A stretch of 64,000 nt of DNA from Alternaria dauci (lineage: Eukaryota; Ascomycota; Dothideomycetes; Pleosporales; Pleosporaceae): the NCBI RefSeq assembly GCF_042100115.1, contig NC_091275.1, forward strand, positions 2,418,001-2,482,000, read 5' to 3'. The position numbers and the translations under genes are program-made. Shown piece by piece: positions 11,463-23,545 of this stretch; position 1 is the stretch's first letter, and the number at the start of each line of letters is the position of its first letter. Under the pieces are notes generated by a model. It worked only from the letters and a program-made list of their open reading frames with translations. It had not been told where the DNA came from and did not search any database.

Positions 11463-12517
11463 TCAATGGTATTTCGTGGCAGTTCCTGTATTCGGTGTCG
11501 GGTTGGTGGGACTGGCTAGTTCAATAGGCTCGTGTGGTGTTGCGGGCAGCTCAGCAGCGGGGATGTCTCTGATTGTGTTGTTAGCCCTGATGCTCGATGA
11601 CCTGATCAAGTCTCATTCTTACCCCGGCACTTCTGTCTGACGATCATAGGCATACTTTTCCTGGGGCGGTGACAAGTCCTCGTTGTTTAGCTCGTTGTTT
11701 AGCTCCATTGGGCTTTCAGTTCCATCGTTTGCGGGTTTGTAGCCCTTTTTGCGACGCCAGAAGAAAAAGGCAGCAATAAGAGCCGCAGGTATGCCTATGC
11801 CCAGTCCAACTCCCAGTCCCACTCCCAGAGCGACGTAGTTTATTGACCCTCCTTGTGATTCTGGGCGTGTTGTCGCGGATGCTAGAGTAGTTGAGGTTAC
11901 AAGTACCGAAGTTGGGCTAGTAGATGAGCTCGGCGCAGAGGATGTAGCTGATGGGGTCGAGGTATGGGTCTGAGTAAACGACTCAAGGATAATGGTCATG
12001 GTGTAGACGTCGGCCGGTGACTGATTGAAGGAGAAGACTTCGAAGGGGTTTTCGCATTCGCAGTCATCACCACAGCAATATGAATCCGTGTCAGTCGCAT
12101 TGCAGCTATAGACTGGCGCTCCGTTGTCTTCGATGTCTGTCTCATGATTAGTAGCTATCGATGTATGGGTCGCAATGCGCCTACCAAGGCATTGTCGAAC
12201 ACAGTTCCCGCTCTTCCATGCTTGATCTGTACATGTCCCGCGATGATATCGCGCTTTGACAGGATCGTGGGGATCGGACACACAGAGTCCGTTGGAGAGG
12301 CAGGCCTGATTATCGTAACAACACCTAAAATTTGGTGTACCAAGTCAATTCATGTCTCAGGCAAGCTTTGTACAGACAATACTAACGATGATACTATGGC
12401 GTTGGGGTTACAGGCTGTGTCGGAATCTACGACATTGCCATTAGGGAAGTAGCAAGTCGCCAAAACAGTCGGGGAGACACTAAGGAAGACGGCGATGCTG
12501 GTCGCGACGCGCATCAT
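11463..12517 (-). CDS. Cys-rich single-pass surface protein (signal peptide, Cys domain, Ser/Thr stalk, TM)
   Basis: Exons (transcription order) 12517-12387, 12324-12185, 12136-11623 and 11568-11463 give 296 residues. The signal peptide (MMRVATSIAVFLSVSPTVLA) is followed by a compact Cys module (CYFPNGN, DTACN, CCYDNQACLSNGLC, RGTCTDQAW, GNCVRQCL, YSCNATDTDSYCCGDDCEC). Then come a Ser/Thr/Pro-rich stalk, a Gly-rich membrane helix (GVGLGVGLGIGIPAALIAAF) and a stop-transfer RRKK with an acidic cytoplasmic tail. This layout resembles fungal surface and wall-stress sensor-like proteins; the exact role is unknown. The last intron is notable: its donor GTAAGA overlaps an in-frame TAA (11619-11621), so a retained intron ends the protein after TEVPG, while splicing (branch CTAAC, acceptor CAG) adds a tail containing ELPATPHEPIEL. 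I prefer the spliced form. Confidence 0.8.
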
Positions 12518-13086
12518 GTATTAGGGCGTGAATAGCAGTGGGAACTAGGAACAAGTGCGGAGTGTGGCACAGGACAAGATGTCGCCGCGGCGGCGGTGAC
12601 AGGTGCCTTATAGTGGGCTTGACAAGCCGCCTGAAAGAGAGCCAAACCGAAATGCTGATAGCACAATCCTACGGCCACATTGCGGACGAATTCTTTGGTT
12701 GTAATTTGCTGTTCAGGCCTCCCGTTCCGAAATGTCGATCAATGGGGGCGGAATCTGGTGGCATACATCGTGAACTCGACATGGTGTTTTGGATTTTGAC
12801 TGCTGGCTCTTGTTCTAGTGAGGTTCCCTCATGGTATTGCTTTGGGTGAGATGCGCCCAGACAATGTCATCGCAAAATTGGCATGATGGTAGTTGGTCGC
12901 AAGACGATGATGATGGCGGTCATGGAGGCTGAGAGGCGAGCATTGGCGAACCGGGACCCGTGCAGCGCTAGCGTGCCGACGTATCGGAACAGCTCGTGTC
13001 GCGTTGGACAATTCTAGCGCGCAACTCAACTCACGACGCAATCTTGAAGATGACGTGACGGATGTTCTTCCTCGCCCGCCCACGAC
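12518..13086. other. Divergent promoter region between the surface protein and SWC3
   Basis: The two genes start at either end and are transcribed away from each other. No open frame with recognisable content and no clear TATA box was seen. Confidence 0.5.
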
Positions 13087-15027
13087 ATGTCTGAGCCACG
13101 ACGGTCGACTCGGGCACGCGCCCGTGAAGAAGCTGCCCCGGCTGCTCCCGAGACGCCCAACGAGAAGCCCGCAAGAGGCGCCAAATCGTCATTGAAGCGC
13201 AAGCGGACGAGCCTCGCCGTCAAGGATTCAGCGCCCTCGACGCCCATCACTGACGGCGCACCGTTGCCCCCAAAACAGACACTGCCCCTCCGCATAGTCG
13301 ACGGCGCCCCTCTGCCCACGCTTCCAGAACCACAGCCTCTGGATCTGCCCTCGAGCGAATGGCAGACGATCCAGCAGAGCGGCGTGCTCGAGACATCGTT
13401 TGAGCGGTCCAAGGCAGTATGGCTATCCGGCGCAAACTTCCGCACCTTCCACGCCCACTTCAGCCAGCCCAAGAAGCTCGCCGACCGCACAGACGAGGAC
13501 AAGGCGCGGACGGCGAGGCAGAAGGAGCTGCTCAAGAACTTCCCCCAGGTCGGCGCTGATAGAGTGAGCGTGAAGCTGGTCATCGAGCCGCATACATTGC
13601 CCATCAGACTCTATGGCCCGCGCGAGGTGGGCAAGCCAGTGCAGAAGAAGGCTCCGACACCATCGCCATATGCTCCATGGCCGAATCACAACCACAGCCA
13701 CAACCAGCCCAATCAACACACCAAATACCAGCCTGCCCAACCCATACAGCAGAAGCCCCAGCCACGTCCGCCACAGCCTCCCAAACCCGTCCAAGCTGCC
13801 CCTCCGCCTCAAGCACCCGCCGCCCCCGCGCCCGATCCCGTCATACACATGCTTGCCGCCAGAGCAGGCACGGATCCCGAGCTCAAGGCCGTCATGAAGA
13901 TTGTCGCTGCTGGGTCCGCAAGCAAGGAGCAGCTCGAGTTCTTCCAGACGCACATCAATGAGTTGACGGCCATTCTGGCGAGGCAGAAGGAAGAGAAAGC
14001 GCCCAAGCCAGTACAGCCGCCTCCGACCCCAAAAGCTCCTCCGCCGCCCTCCCCGGCACCCAAGCAGATAGCCCCTCCTCCGCTGCCACGACCAGTTCAG
14101 CCTGCTCAGCAGCCCATCCAGCCCAGCGTTCCCAAGCCATACAGCCCAGTTCCCCCACAGGGCCAAGTACAGCAACCTCCGCCTCTACAGCAACCATATC
14201 CACCATACCAGAACAGCTTCAACAAACCCCCGCAGTACCACCCACCACCACCGCAGCTGTCTGCCTACAACCCGCCTCCGAGGACGACATACCGCCCGCT
14301 GGTCTTTAGCTTTGTGCATGGGAGTGAGGACAAGTTCTATTTCCCATCGTATAGCTTCATGGAGTGGCTTCCCAATGGCACGGGCGCAAAGCTGTCTTTC
14401 TTGATAACCAAGATGAAGCCAAAGCCTGAGCCTGAGCCAGAGCCTGTCGTCAAGCCTCCGTCCACACCCGTTCCGAAGTCAACCCCGACGCCGACCCCCA
14501 CGCCTGGTAATGCCCCTAACGCGACACCCAACGCGCCGCAATCGAACGTCATGACACCAACGCCCAATTCTACAAACCCTACCTTTGCGCCCATACAATC
14601 TGCGACACCAGCTCCATCAACGCCCTTTCTGCCGCCTAAACCTCCCCAACGAATCGAAGACTTCGACGAGATGAACGAAATAGACAACATTGAATTCTAC
14701 CAGCCCGTCACTGTCCTGCTGCTCATCGAACACGATGACGGCGACGAAATAGCAAGTGCTTTACCGCGCTCAATACGGCCGCCGCACGTTGTAGAAAAGT
14801 ACATGAACGAGGTCTTTGATCGGTGTAAAAGAGCGGATGAAACGTATCTGGCATTCAGGTTGCCAAGGGATGCCGATGAAGGGCCAGAGAAGAGGGCCAG
14901 GAGTGGAGAAGCGACGCCTGCGCTTGCGACGCCGACCCAAGATGTTGTCATGGGAGGTATGGGGGCGTCCAGTAGCAGTTTGGCAGAGAAGAAGAAGGCG
15001 GGACGACCTAGGAAGAGTCTTGCCTGA
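13087..15027 (+). CDS. SWC3: SWR1-complex protein 3 homologue
   Basis: Subunit of the SWR1 chromatin remodeller, which exchanges H2A for H2A.Z in nucleosomes. A single exon of 646 residues. The N-terminus is basic with an NLS-like LKRKRTS. The conserved SWC3 block follows at about residues 70-165 (LPSSEWQTIQQSGVL, ERSKAVWLSGANF). A long Pro/Gln-rich low-complexity stretch fills the middle. Further conserved pieces are RPLVFSFVHG.EDKFYFPSYS and a late segment around IEFYQPVTVLLLIEHDDGDE. The protein ends in an AT-hook-like KKAGRPRKS. The assignment rests on the SWC3-domain pattern and overall layout. The Pro-rich middle is encoded by GC-rich sequence, which also creates long meaningless antisense frames. 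Confidence 0.85.
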   Translation: MSEPRRSTRARAREEAAPAAPETPNEKPARGAKSSLKRKRTSLAVKDSAPSTPITDGAPLPPKQTLPLRIVDGAPLPTLPEPQPLDLPSSEWQTIQQSGVLETSFERSKAVWLSGANFRTFHAHFSQPKKLADRTDEDKARTARQKELLKNFPQVGADRVSVKLVIEPHTLPIRLYGPREVGKPVQKKAPTPSPYAPWPNHNHSHNQPNQHTKYQPAQPIQQKPQPRPPQPPKPVQAAPPPQAPAAPAPDPVIHMLAARAGTDPELKAVMKIVAAGSASKEQLEFFQTHINELTAILARQKEEKAPKPVQPPPTPKAPPPPSPAPKQIAPPPLPRPVQPAQQPIQPSVPKPYSPVPPQGQVQQPPPLQQPYPPYQNSFNKPPQYHPPPPQLSAYNPPPRTTYRPLVFSFVHGSEDKFYFPSYSFMEWLPNGTGAKLSFLITKMKPKPEPEPEPVVKPPSTPVPKSTPTPTPTPGNAPNATPNAPQSNVMTPTPNSTNPTFAPIQSATPAPSTPFLPPKPPQRIEDFDEMNEIDNIEFYQPVTVLLLIEHDDGDEIASALPRSIRPPHVVEKYMNEVFDRCKRADETYLAFRLPRDADEGPEKRARSGEATPALATPTQDVVMGGMGASSSSLAEKKKAGRPRKSLA

Positions 15028-15462
15028 GATAATTTTAAATCTCTGTTGCGGTTCCGGAGGCTTTGGAGTAATCCTCCGTCGTGTAAAGTACAAATGATAC
15101 CCAATCTTTATTGTTAAGCTACACCCCTGCTCTCTCTATTGTTACAATTGGCCACGAGTCTCAAAGAGTGAGATGTATATGAGTTGTTGTTATTTCATAT
15201 CTGTATGTTCTCCCTCACATGTGGGATCTCGAATTGTCGTCGCTCAACTCCGATGCCAAGATTTCTGCTGCGGCCTGCTTATCCCGGTTAGACCGCCCGC
15301 AGTATCGCTATCTGCCAGTTGACATACGTTTGTGCCTTCATCACACTTTACCTCCACATCAAAGTAGAATCAATACCTCGAGCTCACAACACTCGAGTTT
15401 CTCTTCGTTGCTGGTTATCAACGGTGCAAGATAGCGCGACCGCGCAACACGTGACCGCAAAG
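15028..15462. other. Intergenic between SWC3 and the ABHD12-like gene
   Basis: The two genes are in tandem. Nothing recognisable is seen beyond an AT-rich SWC3 3' flank and a pyrimidine-rich leader. Confidence 0.5.
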
Positions 15463-17072
15463 ATGCCCAACTTCAAAGCCATCTTCTCAAAAGCATACTG
15501 GACATTTGCCATCCTGGGTATCATATGGGCGGCTTTTGTGGGCCTGTTGATGAACCCCACGGCACAAAGACAGTACGTTGACCAGTATCATCTTTTACAT
15601 ATTCTAGACACTGGACCTGACACCGACTTAGCGCTCTCTACGCCCACAAACTCCACACTTCCTTCTTGCATAACGTTTCTAACCCAGAAGAGTTTGGATT
15701 TGCAAGTTAGTGCCTTAAATGAATCTCTACCGTGTTCGATGCTGATGAAGAATTCTATAGAGGGCCAGGTCCAACCTTTTTGGCTTACTACTGCGGATCA
15801 AGAGAAGCTGTATTGTTGGCATGTGCTTCCTCTAGATGTCTATCTGGAGAATGAGCACGAGCTTTATACCAAGGCTGTTTCGGGAGAGACTGTAGATGAA
15901 TTGAAGGGGACGGTTGGGGAAAAGCTGTTGAGTAGCGACCCAGAGAGTAAAGTCGTGATCAATTTCCATGGTGTAGGTTTTGCGTTCGTTCAGTCCTCTA
16001 CTCTTTCCTTCAGATTGTCTCTCTCCTATTTCCATAAGTCTGTGATATTTCTGCGTCTTGTTTCCTATCTCCTTTTCGGTTCCAGGTCACTCTCTACAGA
16101 ACCGACTCTTCTCCAGTCTCTCCACCAGTCATCCACGTCTTTCGATACCACGCAGTCTCGACCGGCTCATGCTAACGCACCCAGAACGCCGGCCATCTAG
16201 CCCAAGGCCACCGTCCCTCAACCTACCGTTCCATCTCTGGTATTCCAAAAACCCACCTGCTTACCTGCGACTACCGCGGCTATGGTCTCTCCACCCTAAA
16301 TAACTCCCCTCACATCCCTACGGAAAGCGGTCTCATCACCGACGCCACATCTTTGATATCCTACATCAACAACGACCTTTCCCACCCCAGCACCCGCACC
16401 GTCCTCCTAGGCCAAAGCCTCGGCACCGCCGTAACATCAGCAGCAGCCCTCTACTTCACCCAGCCCACATCCGACCTCCTTCCCGCCATGCCCCATCCAT
16501 CCGCCATGGCGAGTTCCAAACGCCAGTTCGACGGGTTCGCCGGCATAGTCCTAGTCGCGCCCTTTACCTCGCTACCCCAACTCCTCAAGACCTACAAAAT
16601 CGGCGGCATCATCCCCGTCCTAAAACCACTACAATCCTACCCCAGAATCGCAAACTACCTCGCGTCTCGCATCGTCGACCCCTGGCCCACACTCCTCCGT
16701 CTGCGGGCCTTGATCTCGGCCCCTGCTAGCAAGAAAAACGGATTTCGTATCACGCTTCTACATGCGCGCAATGACCAGGATATCACGTACTGGGAATCTG
16801 AAGCTTTATTTGGGCCACTGGCTTCTCAAATGCTGGGCGAGGAAGGTGTTGCGGCCGAGGAAGAAAGGAGAACGATTCAAGGGGGTGATAGGGTGAAGAG
16901 GGGGGCTTTTGCGTACAAGAAGGTTGAGGATGACAAGGGGGATAGGATGGTGGAGCTGGAGGTTGTGAGGTTTGGCGGGCATAATGAGGTTGTTGGGTGG
17001 ACGCAGGTTAGTCTTGCGGTTAGGAGGGCTTTTGCGAGGAAGACGTTGAGGCCGGGGCTGGATGTGGAGTAA
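15463..17072 (+). CDS. Alpha/beta hydrolase, ABHD12-like, N-terminal membrane anchor
   Basis: Exons 15463-15572, 15632-15705, 15761-15972 and 16185-17072 give 427 residues. An N-terminal membrane helix (WTFAILGIIWAAFVGLLM) is followed by the second exon, which must be read in a different frame from the flanking open frame to give YAHKLHTSF and NPEEFGFA, then PFWLTT and YCWHVLPLDVYL. The oxyanion-loop NFHGNAGH is rebuilt across the 212-nt third intron, longer than is typical here. The nucleophile motif is GQSLGT (Ser near residue 210); DQDITYW and GGHNEVVGW probably supply Asp and His. ABHD12-type enzymes are serine lipases acting on lysophospholipids or monoacylglycerols at the ER; the substrate here is inferred from family only. 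It is convergent with MEF1. Confidence 0.88.
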
Positions 17073-17340
17073 TTCTTTTGAAGAATACAGCAACAGGGAA
17101 GAACAGTGAGGAGATGGTTTTGAGCTGTTGAGGGGATATCATTCGTCGTCGCGTGGCGGCGTTATATACTACATGTACAATACTTCTACATCTTTCTACC
17201 CATTCATCCCACAAGAAATGCGCCAGACGTCCGTCAATGTAGATAGATGTAAGCTTCCGCCCATAGATCGTAAAAAAGCCCATGGTAGCTTTTCCACCAT
17301 TTCTCTTTTCTGATGCCACTCAGGCCCGAGAAGGATGAGC

Positions 17341-19858
17341 TCAAGCATTCCTATCCTTTTGTTCTTTTTCGTACTTGGACACGAGCTCCTTCTGCAACTG
17401 CGGTGGTGCAGGACTGTAATGGCTAAACTCCATGCTGAACTCTCCCTTACCCTGCGTACTAGCACGCAATTGACTACTAAAGCCAAACATGCTGTTCAAA
17501 CTACAATCCGCGTAGACGGTAAAGTCTTCAGGTCCAATCTCTGTATCGTTGATGACAGCGTTACGCTTGTTTAGCAGGCCGACAACGGAACCCTGGAACT
17601 CGTTGGGCGCGGTGATGGTGGTCTTCATGAGCGGTTCAAGGACCTGCGGTGCACCAGCCTGGAAGGCCTTGCGGAAAGCCTGCTGTGTAGCATTCTTGAA
17701 AGCCATTTCCGAGGAGTCGACAGCGTGGGTAGCTCCGTCGTTGATGACCATGGAAGTACCCAGAACCTTGTGACCGAGAAGCGGGCCCTTGGCTGTCGAA
17801 GCCATGAAACCCTTCTCACAGGCAAAGAGGAACTTTTCGGAAATGGTGCCACCAGAGATTTGCTGCTCAAACTTGTTCTCGCCAAGTGATTCGCTCGGCT
17901 CCATCCAGCCTACTACACGGGCAAAGTCTCCCGATCCACCACTCTGCTTCTTGAGTGTGTGGTCAAAGTTGACGCGCTTGGTTATTGTCTCGCGGTAGGC
18001 GACTTGCGGTTGTCCAGTCTCGCACTCGACGCGGTATTCACGGCGCATGCGCTCTACGTAAATATCGAGGTGCAATTCTCCCATACCAGAGATAATGGTC
18101 TCTTGCGATTCGGGGTCGGTGTGAACTCGGAAAGTCGGGTCTTCACGCGTGAAACGGCTCATGGCTTTGCTAAAGTTCGGTGTGTCCTTGGTGTGCTTGG
18201 GCTTGATCGACAGCGAGATGACGGGTTCGGGGACGAACATGGAGGTCTAATACGTTAGCTCGAATTCAGCATAGTAATAATGCAGAGTACTTACCATGGT
18301 GTATCCGAGGTTGCCGTCCGTGAAGGTATCTCCAGACGCGCAGTCGACACCGAACACGGCGCAAATTTCTCCAGCACCAATTTCGGGAATTTCCTCCATG
18401 TCGTTGGAGTGCATGCGCACAATCTTTGGGATCCTAACCTTCTTGTCTGACCTCGCGTTGAATACGTTCATGCCCTTCTTTAGCGTACCCTGGTACACAC
18501 GGATGTACGTCAACTGTCCAAAACTGCTCTCTTCCAGCTTGAAAGCCAGACCGACAAACGGCAGGGAGTTGTAAGAGACCAGCTTGACCGGAGCTTCCGC
18601 TCGCTTCTTGTCCAGTGCCATGTTCTCGACTTCGGAGGGGTTCGGTAGGTAGTCGCAAACGGCGTCGAGCATCGGTTGGACAGACTTGTCGGCAAGCGCT
18701 GAACCCATCATGACTGGGGTGAACTTGAGAGAAATGGTCGCTCGTCGAATCGCAGCCTTGATCTGAGGGATTGTCGGTTCCTGCTCGTCCAAGAAAAGCT
18801 CTGCCATCTCATCGTCAACATCGGCAAGTGTCTCGATGAGCTTTTGCCTCTTCTCCTTGCAGAGCTCAACGATATCCGCAGGTATCTCGTCCGTTTCCCT
18901 AATGATCTCGCCCTTGGGTCCTTCGTTGTATATCGCCTTCATCCTGACCAGGTCTACGACACCCAAAAAGCCGTCTTCACGTCCAATGGGTACTTGGAGA
19001 GCCGCAGCTGGGATGCGGAGCTTCTGGTTGATCTGGTCGACAGCCTTCCATGGATTGGCGCCCATACGGTCCATCTTGTTTACGAAAGAAATCCTGGGAA
19101 TGTTGTATCGCCTCATCTGCCTGTCGACTGTGATGGTCTGACTCTGTACACCACTGACAGCACAAAGAATCATGACAGCTCCGTCCAGGACGCGCAGCGC
19201 TCGCTCAACCTCGATGGTAAAGTCGATATGGCCGGGTGTGTCGATCAAGTTGATGTGGTATTTCTCCTCCTTGCCCTCGTCATTCTTCTTGACCCAATCA
19301 CAGAAAGTCGCTGCGGATTGGATAGTAATACCCTTCTCGCGCTCGAGATCCATAGAGTCCATCTTCGCACCCACGGCATCTTTGCCTCGGACTTCGTGTA
19401 TAGCGTTGATTCGGCCGGTGTAGAAGAGGACGCGTTCGGTGGCGGTCGTCTTTCCGGAGTCGATGTGTGCTGCAATGCCAATGTTTCGTACTCTCGATAG
19501 TCGCTCCCATTCGACAGGGTCTAGGTTCTCGACAATCTTCTCTTGCGTCAGGGTAGACGGATCATCCTTGGCCTGCTCCAACCTAAATTTCTCAATCAGC
19601 CTTCGATTGCTTCCTCGCCATCGCAAAGCCAGATTGTGGCACGTACACTTGGGCGGCTGCAGACTGCCATCTTCGCTGTGGCTGCGTTGTCTGGTTGCTT
19701 ATCCAGGTGTCGGTCTTGGTTCCGTTGGTATACGGTGTGCGCGTTGCCGCAATTGTCGAGAGAGCGCATCGGGAAGGCGTTCTGGCAGCCGACCGAGCAG
19801 AAGAGCGCAGAGTGCTCGCAGCGAGCGATTGCGCCCGGAAAAGAGATTGGACCCTCAT
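17341..19858 (-). CDS. MEF1: Mitochondrial elongation factor G 1
   Basis: The GTPase that drives ribosome translocation in mitochondrial translation. Exons (transcription order) 19858-19647, 19582-18295 and 18246-17341; 801 residues. Exon 1 encodes an Arg/Ser/Ala-rich presequence with no acidic residues near the start ([15 protein letters not shown]...RRWQSAAAQ), typical of matrix import. The first intron ends at TTTAG after a CTGAT branch site, so the junction reads [12 protein letters not shown]. The G domain shows G1 [10 protein letters not shown], switch II DTPGH, and G4 NKMD. Domain II, domain III ([16 protein letters not shown]), the domain IV region (QSGGSGDF) and domain V follow without gaps. 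The second 48-nt intron joins GYTM to TSMFVPEP. The assignment to EF-G1 rather than EF-G2 rests on overall similarity. Confidence 0.95.
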
Positions 19859-20393
19859 CTTGAACACCCTAAGACGCTTCAAGAAGAAAAAGAACGAAAG
19901 GACGACACGGGGTCTGCTGTCGCTTCGGATTGTCGAATTGCCCGCCAGGAAAAAGTTGGGCTATCGGAGTTTCGGGCGGAGGTGCCAGTCACGTGTCAAC
20001 ATATCAGCATCTGTGGCAGAAACGTCCCCCAAATGATTGGAGCAGCAAGTTGCCAATTTGGAGTGAAGAATGGGATTGAGATCTACAGGTAATTTCTGCC
20101 AGCTTCTGCAAAGCCTATCGCTAAATCAACAACTATGCACGCAAATAGTCCGTATCCAAACCCATCTCTCCCCTCCTTGTCCTTAGGTATCCGTCCATGA
20201 ATCTCATATGCGCCAAGCAATCGCTCCAGAAAATGCTGTTAAGAAGTGAAAGAAGGATAAAACGTGGGTAGATAGAATTGCTCTTGAATCCATCGCGTTT
20301 GCGCTCATGGGCAGCTGAGACAGTGCCATGCATTGCAGGCGTGGGACTTTCAGACTGTTTGTACCGCGGTATACAAGATGCACGACGTCTTGT
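19859..20393. other. Intergenic between MEF1 promoter and the end of the next gene
   Basis: Both flanking genes are on the minus strand. No gene seen. Confidence 0.5.
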
Positions 20394-22609
20394 CTACCGG
20401 ACGGCCTCCTCCTGGACGTTTGGTGTCTGAATCTCTGCGACTGATGATTCCGCATCTTGGACTGGAGTGGCTGCCTTCTCTGGCTCGTGTGATGCCTCAT
20501 CGACGGTGGCCTCTTCAGGTGCCTGCTCAGAATGTTCGGAATGCTCAGCTTCCTTTACAGGCTCCTCCTCAGTTTTGTGCTCTTCAGAGTGTCCGTTTGT
20601 CACTACTTCCTTCGCCTTGGCGGCGACCTCTTCCACCTTCTTCTTTCCCTTTTGGAGAGTGTTGGGCTTGGAGGGCGCTGCAGCTTTACGGGGTGGAGAC
20701 GAAGCCTTCTCGTGAGGTTTGTCGTGTGTCTTGCTGGAGCTGGCAGCTGTTGGTCGCATCATACGCTCGAGGAAGCCCCCTTTGGGCGCAGAACTTGCGG
20801 TCGAGGTACGCGATTCAGGCCGCTTGGGCGCGCTGGGTGCGAGAGACGTCCGCGAGGTTTTTGGTGCCGCGGTCTTTGGCGGTGCAGCACGAATTGTAGT
20901 GGATGGCTTGCGTGTGACCTTGGGCTCTTCGCCGTGTTTGGCAGCCGAGGCAGCGGTGGGTGCGGTCAGACGAGATGGCAGACCGACTGGACGAGTGGGC
21001 GACTTCGGGGTCGGCTTTTTGAAGCCAGTTGGTGAGGTGCTGTAGCAATGTTAGCATCAACGCATTACTTGAAATCGTCTTGAACGTACCTTTTACGAGG
21101 AGCGGTGGCGATTGGCTTAGGGATCGCGGGCTTCTTGTTCTCTCCAGGCGCTGCGGCAGGCTTAGCCTTAGCTGCGGCAGTGGCGGTGGGCGCTGTGGCC
21201 GAGGAAGATGCCGCTGGTCGCAGAGAAGTGCGACTCGTCTTTGTGGTGGGAACCTTGGCTGCTGGGGCTTTTGTCACGGGAGGTTTGGCGGCGGGCGCTT
21301 TGACGGCCTCTTTGGGAGCGACTGGCTTTGGCGCAGCTGCCGGCTTCGTAGTCTTGACGGGACTAGGCTTCGGAATAGGTGCGGTTGTCTTGGCTTTGGT
21401 AGGGGTTTTGGGTGCAGCTTTAGGGAGTGGGCTTTTGGCGGGTGCGGCAGGTGCCTTTGTAGGTTTGGCGGTAGAGATTGCGGCAGGCTTCTTGATCTCC
21501 GGCTTCTTAGTCGGGGGAGATCCATTGGCCTTTGCTTTGCTTTCAGCCGGCACAGCAGCCTCTGCAGCGGGTTCACTGCTCGAGGCTGCTACCTCGACAG
21601 GCGCAGGAGTAGCGGGCGCGTCAGAAACAGCGGTCTCTTCAGCAGGCGCCGCTGGCTGTACGGCAAGCTCTTCCTGCACTCCAGGCACAGCCTCGTCGGA
21701 TTTCTCAGCAGGTTCAGCAGTGGTTGGAGATGGGGCGGATAGCTCTTCGTTTGTGGCGGCAGCTTCCTTCTCGCCAGCGACCTCTTCTGCGATTGCAGCT
21801 TCTTCGACCGCAGCGGTTTTCTCTGCAATGGCGTTTTCCTCGGCAATAATAGCGTCGTCGTCGACGGGAGCTTCCTCCAGCGCAGGCTTGCCCTCTTCAA
21901 CAACAGCTTCCTCGGTAGGGATTGCAGGCCTCAGCGCAACATCCTCCTGCGCGCCTGTAGTAGCTTTGTCCGGGTTCTCTGCAGGCTGGGCGGGAGCGGG
22001 TTCTGGCGAGGGTTCTGCGGCGGCCTCAGCGACGCTCTCTTTGGTTTCGGCTGGAGTCTCGTCGACTGGAATCTCCTCAATCTCAGGAGCTGGCACGACG
22101 ACGTCTGCCTCCTTCTTGGCGGCAGCAAAGGTGGAGTCGGGGAAGTCGGAGCCCTTCATGATGGCGCCGAGGTTGACCATGTCGGCGGTCGAGTTGTCGT
22201 GGATAGGCGGAGCTGGCACTGAGGATTCTCGCGATGCGACGGCCTGTTCTGGGACAGCCTCCGGGATGGCGACGCTCTGTCTGCGCTGCTCCTTCTCCTC
22301 GCTGACGGCTTTGCGGAGCTCAGCAAGCTCTTCGGTCTTGTCCTGGCTCACGCGGAAGCTCTCTCGCCGGGTCGCGTTGACGCTATTCGAGGGCGTGCCC
22401 TTGGTCTGGCCCAGGTCGGTCGAGGCGGTCGGGGGGTGGGCGCCGGAAGGCTCGACGGAGACAAAGGACGCGCGCACCTTTGATTTTGGGCGTTCTTGGG
22501 CGTCGGCGGCCGCTGCATTGTCTGTAGGGGAGCGGCCGCGGGGCTCAGGCGAGGCAGCGGCGTTTCCGTTTTCAAACATTGCGCGTAGATTGCGCACGCC
22601 GTTGGACAT
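20394..22609 (-). CDS. Large disordered Ala/Pro/Lys/Glu-rich protein, function unknown
   Basis: Two exons (22609-21090 and 21039-20394) joined by a 50-nt intron; 721 residues. The N-terminus MSNGVRNLRAMFE looks like a short ordered motif. The rest is low complexity: an acidic Ala/Glu-rich half (EEAAIAEEVAGEKEAA), then a basic Pro/Ala/Lys/Thr-rich half with repeated KAPAAK/TKAPAA-like units, and after the intron a Ser/Arg-rich and then Glu-rich tail (EEVAAKAKEVV, EHSEHSEQAPEE). There is no signal peptide, membrane helix or known catalytic motif. The composition resembles histone H1-like or cytoskeletal scaffold proteins, but no function can be given. GC-rich Ala/Pro codons create a 530-codon open frame on the opposite strand at 21105-22697, which I consider a shadow. 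Confidence 0.75.
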
Positions 22610-23545
22610 GGCTGCAGTCAGACGAGGCGATCGTCAGTGGTGGGTATCAGCAATGCGGTGGTGGGCGTCGGTCGCGGTAGGATTAAGATATATATGAGGA
22701 TACGTGGGAGATGGCCGTGGCCGCGCCTGAAACCCGGCCAATTTGTTTATGTACAAGCAGTGACGACTGCGCGACAGGGATATCCGGGCGTTGCACGGGG
22801 AGGGTGCAACTTACAACAACAGATCTCGAGAGCAAGCAGCGGTCAATTGGCCTTTGGGTCAAGAGCAGGAGTGGTGGTCGTGGCGGAACCCCTGGGGAAG
22901 TTATTAGGTCGAAGGAGTCGATGGTGCTCCGGAGTAACCAAGACAACTGCGCCGAAAGCATCATAGCGTTACAGTGACGTCTAGCCTCGACCCAAACTCG
23001 CGCACAGCACAGCATTGCGCAGAGCCTGTGCACTGTATAATCTGTCATCTGCACACACACACGACGTCTAATTACCTCCGTATCCCTTTATCGACCCCCT
23101 GAGTGCCCTCGTTGAACATGTACAGAGCCTCTCACTGCATACACCGCTCATTGTAAATGCCGCATTGTCGGCCAGCTCTCAACGTCCATCTCCAGTGATG
23201 CATGCAGAGAAAAAAAATAAAAGAGAGTTTCGATACGATTGGCAGCTTGACGCAAATACACCGGGTCAATAGTCGGAGCCACGCCAATCATCGCTGCGTC
23301 TAGGCATAATTCCAGCGCAATTTCCTGTCCTTGGCCAATCACAAGTAATCACAAGCAATCGACCATAATCCTGCTCACTCTCCTGAACACGTCCAAAAGT
23401 GACACATGGGAGTGAGATGCAATATTGCCTTGGTAATTACAGTCATTGCAATAGATCATTCCCAAATAATATCGACATCGAAACATTAAACACTACCATC
23501 TCGATACTCACATGCCCTCTCCCAGACATACCTAGATATCCCCAA
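22610..23545. other. Intergenic upstream of the disordered-protein gene
   Basis: Includes a short CA run near 23051-23064. No gene found. It contains the promoter of the left gene and the terminator region of the GH3 gene. Confidence 0.5.

Noticed and set aside
21105..22697. 530-codon open frame on the plus strand, Ala/Gly/Ser-rich
   Set aside because: It is antisense to the Ala/Pro/Lys/Glu-rich gene. GC-rich codons of that gene leave the opposite strand free of stops, and the composition is purely low complexity. The minus-strand gene has a good splice junction and a sensible start.
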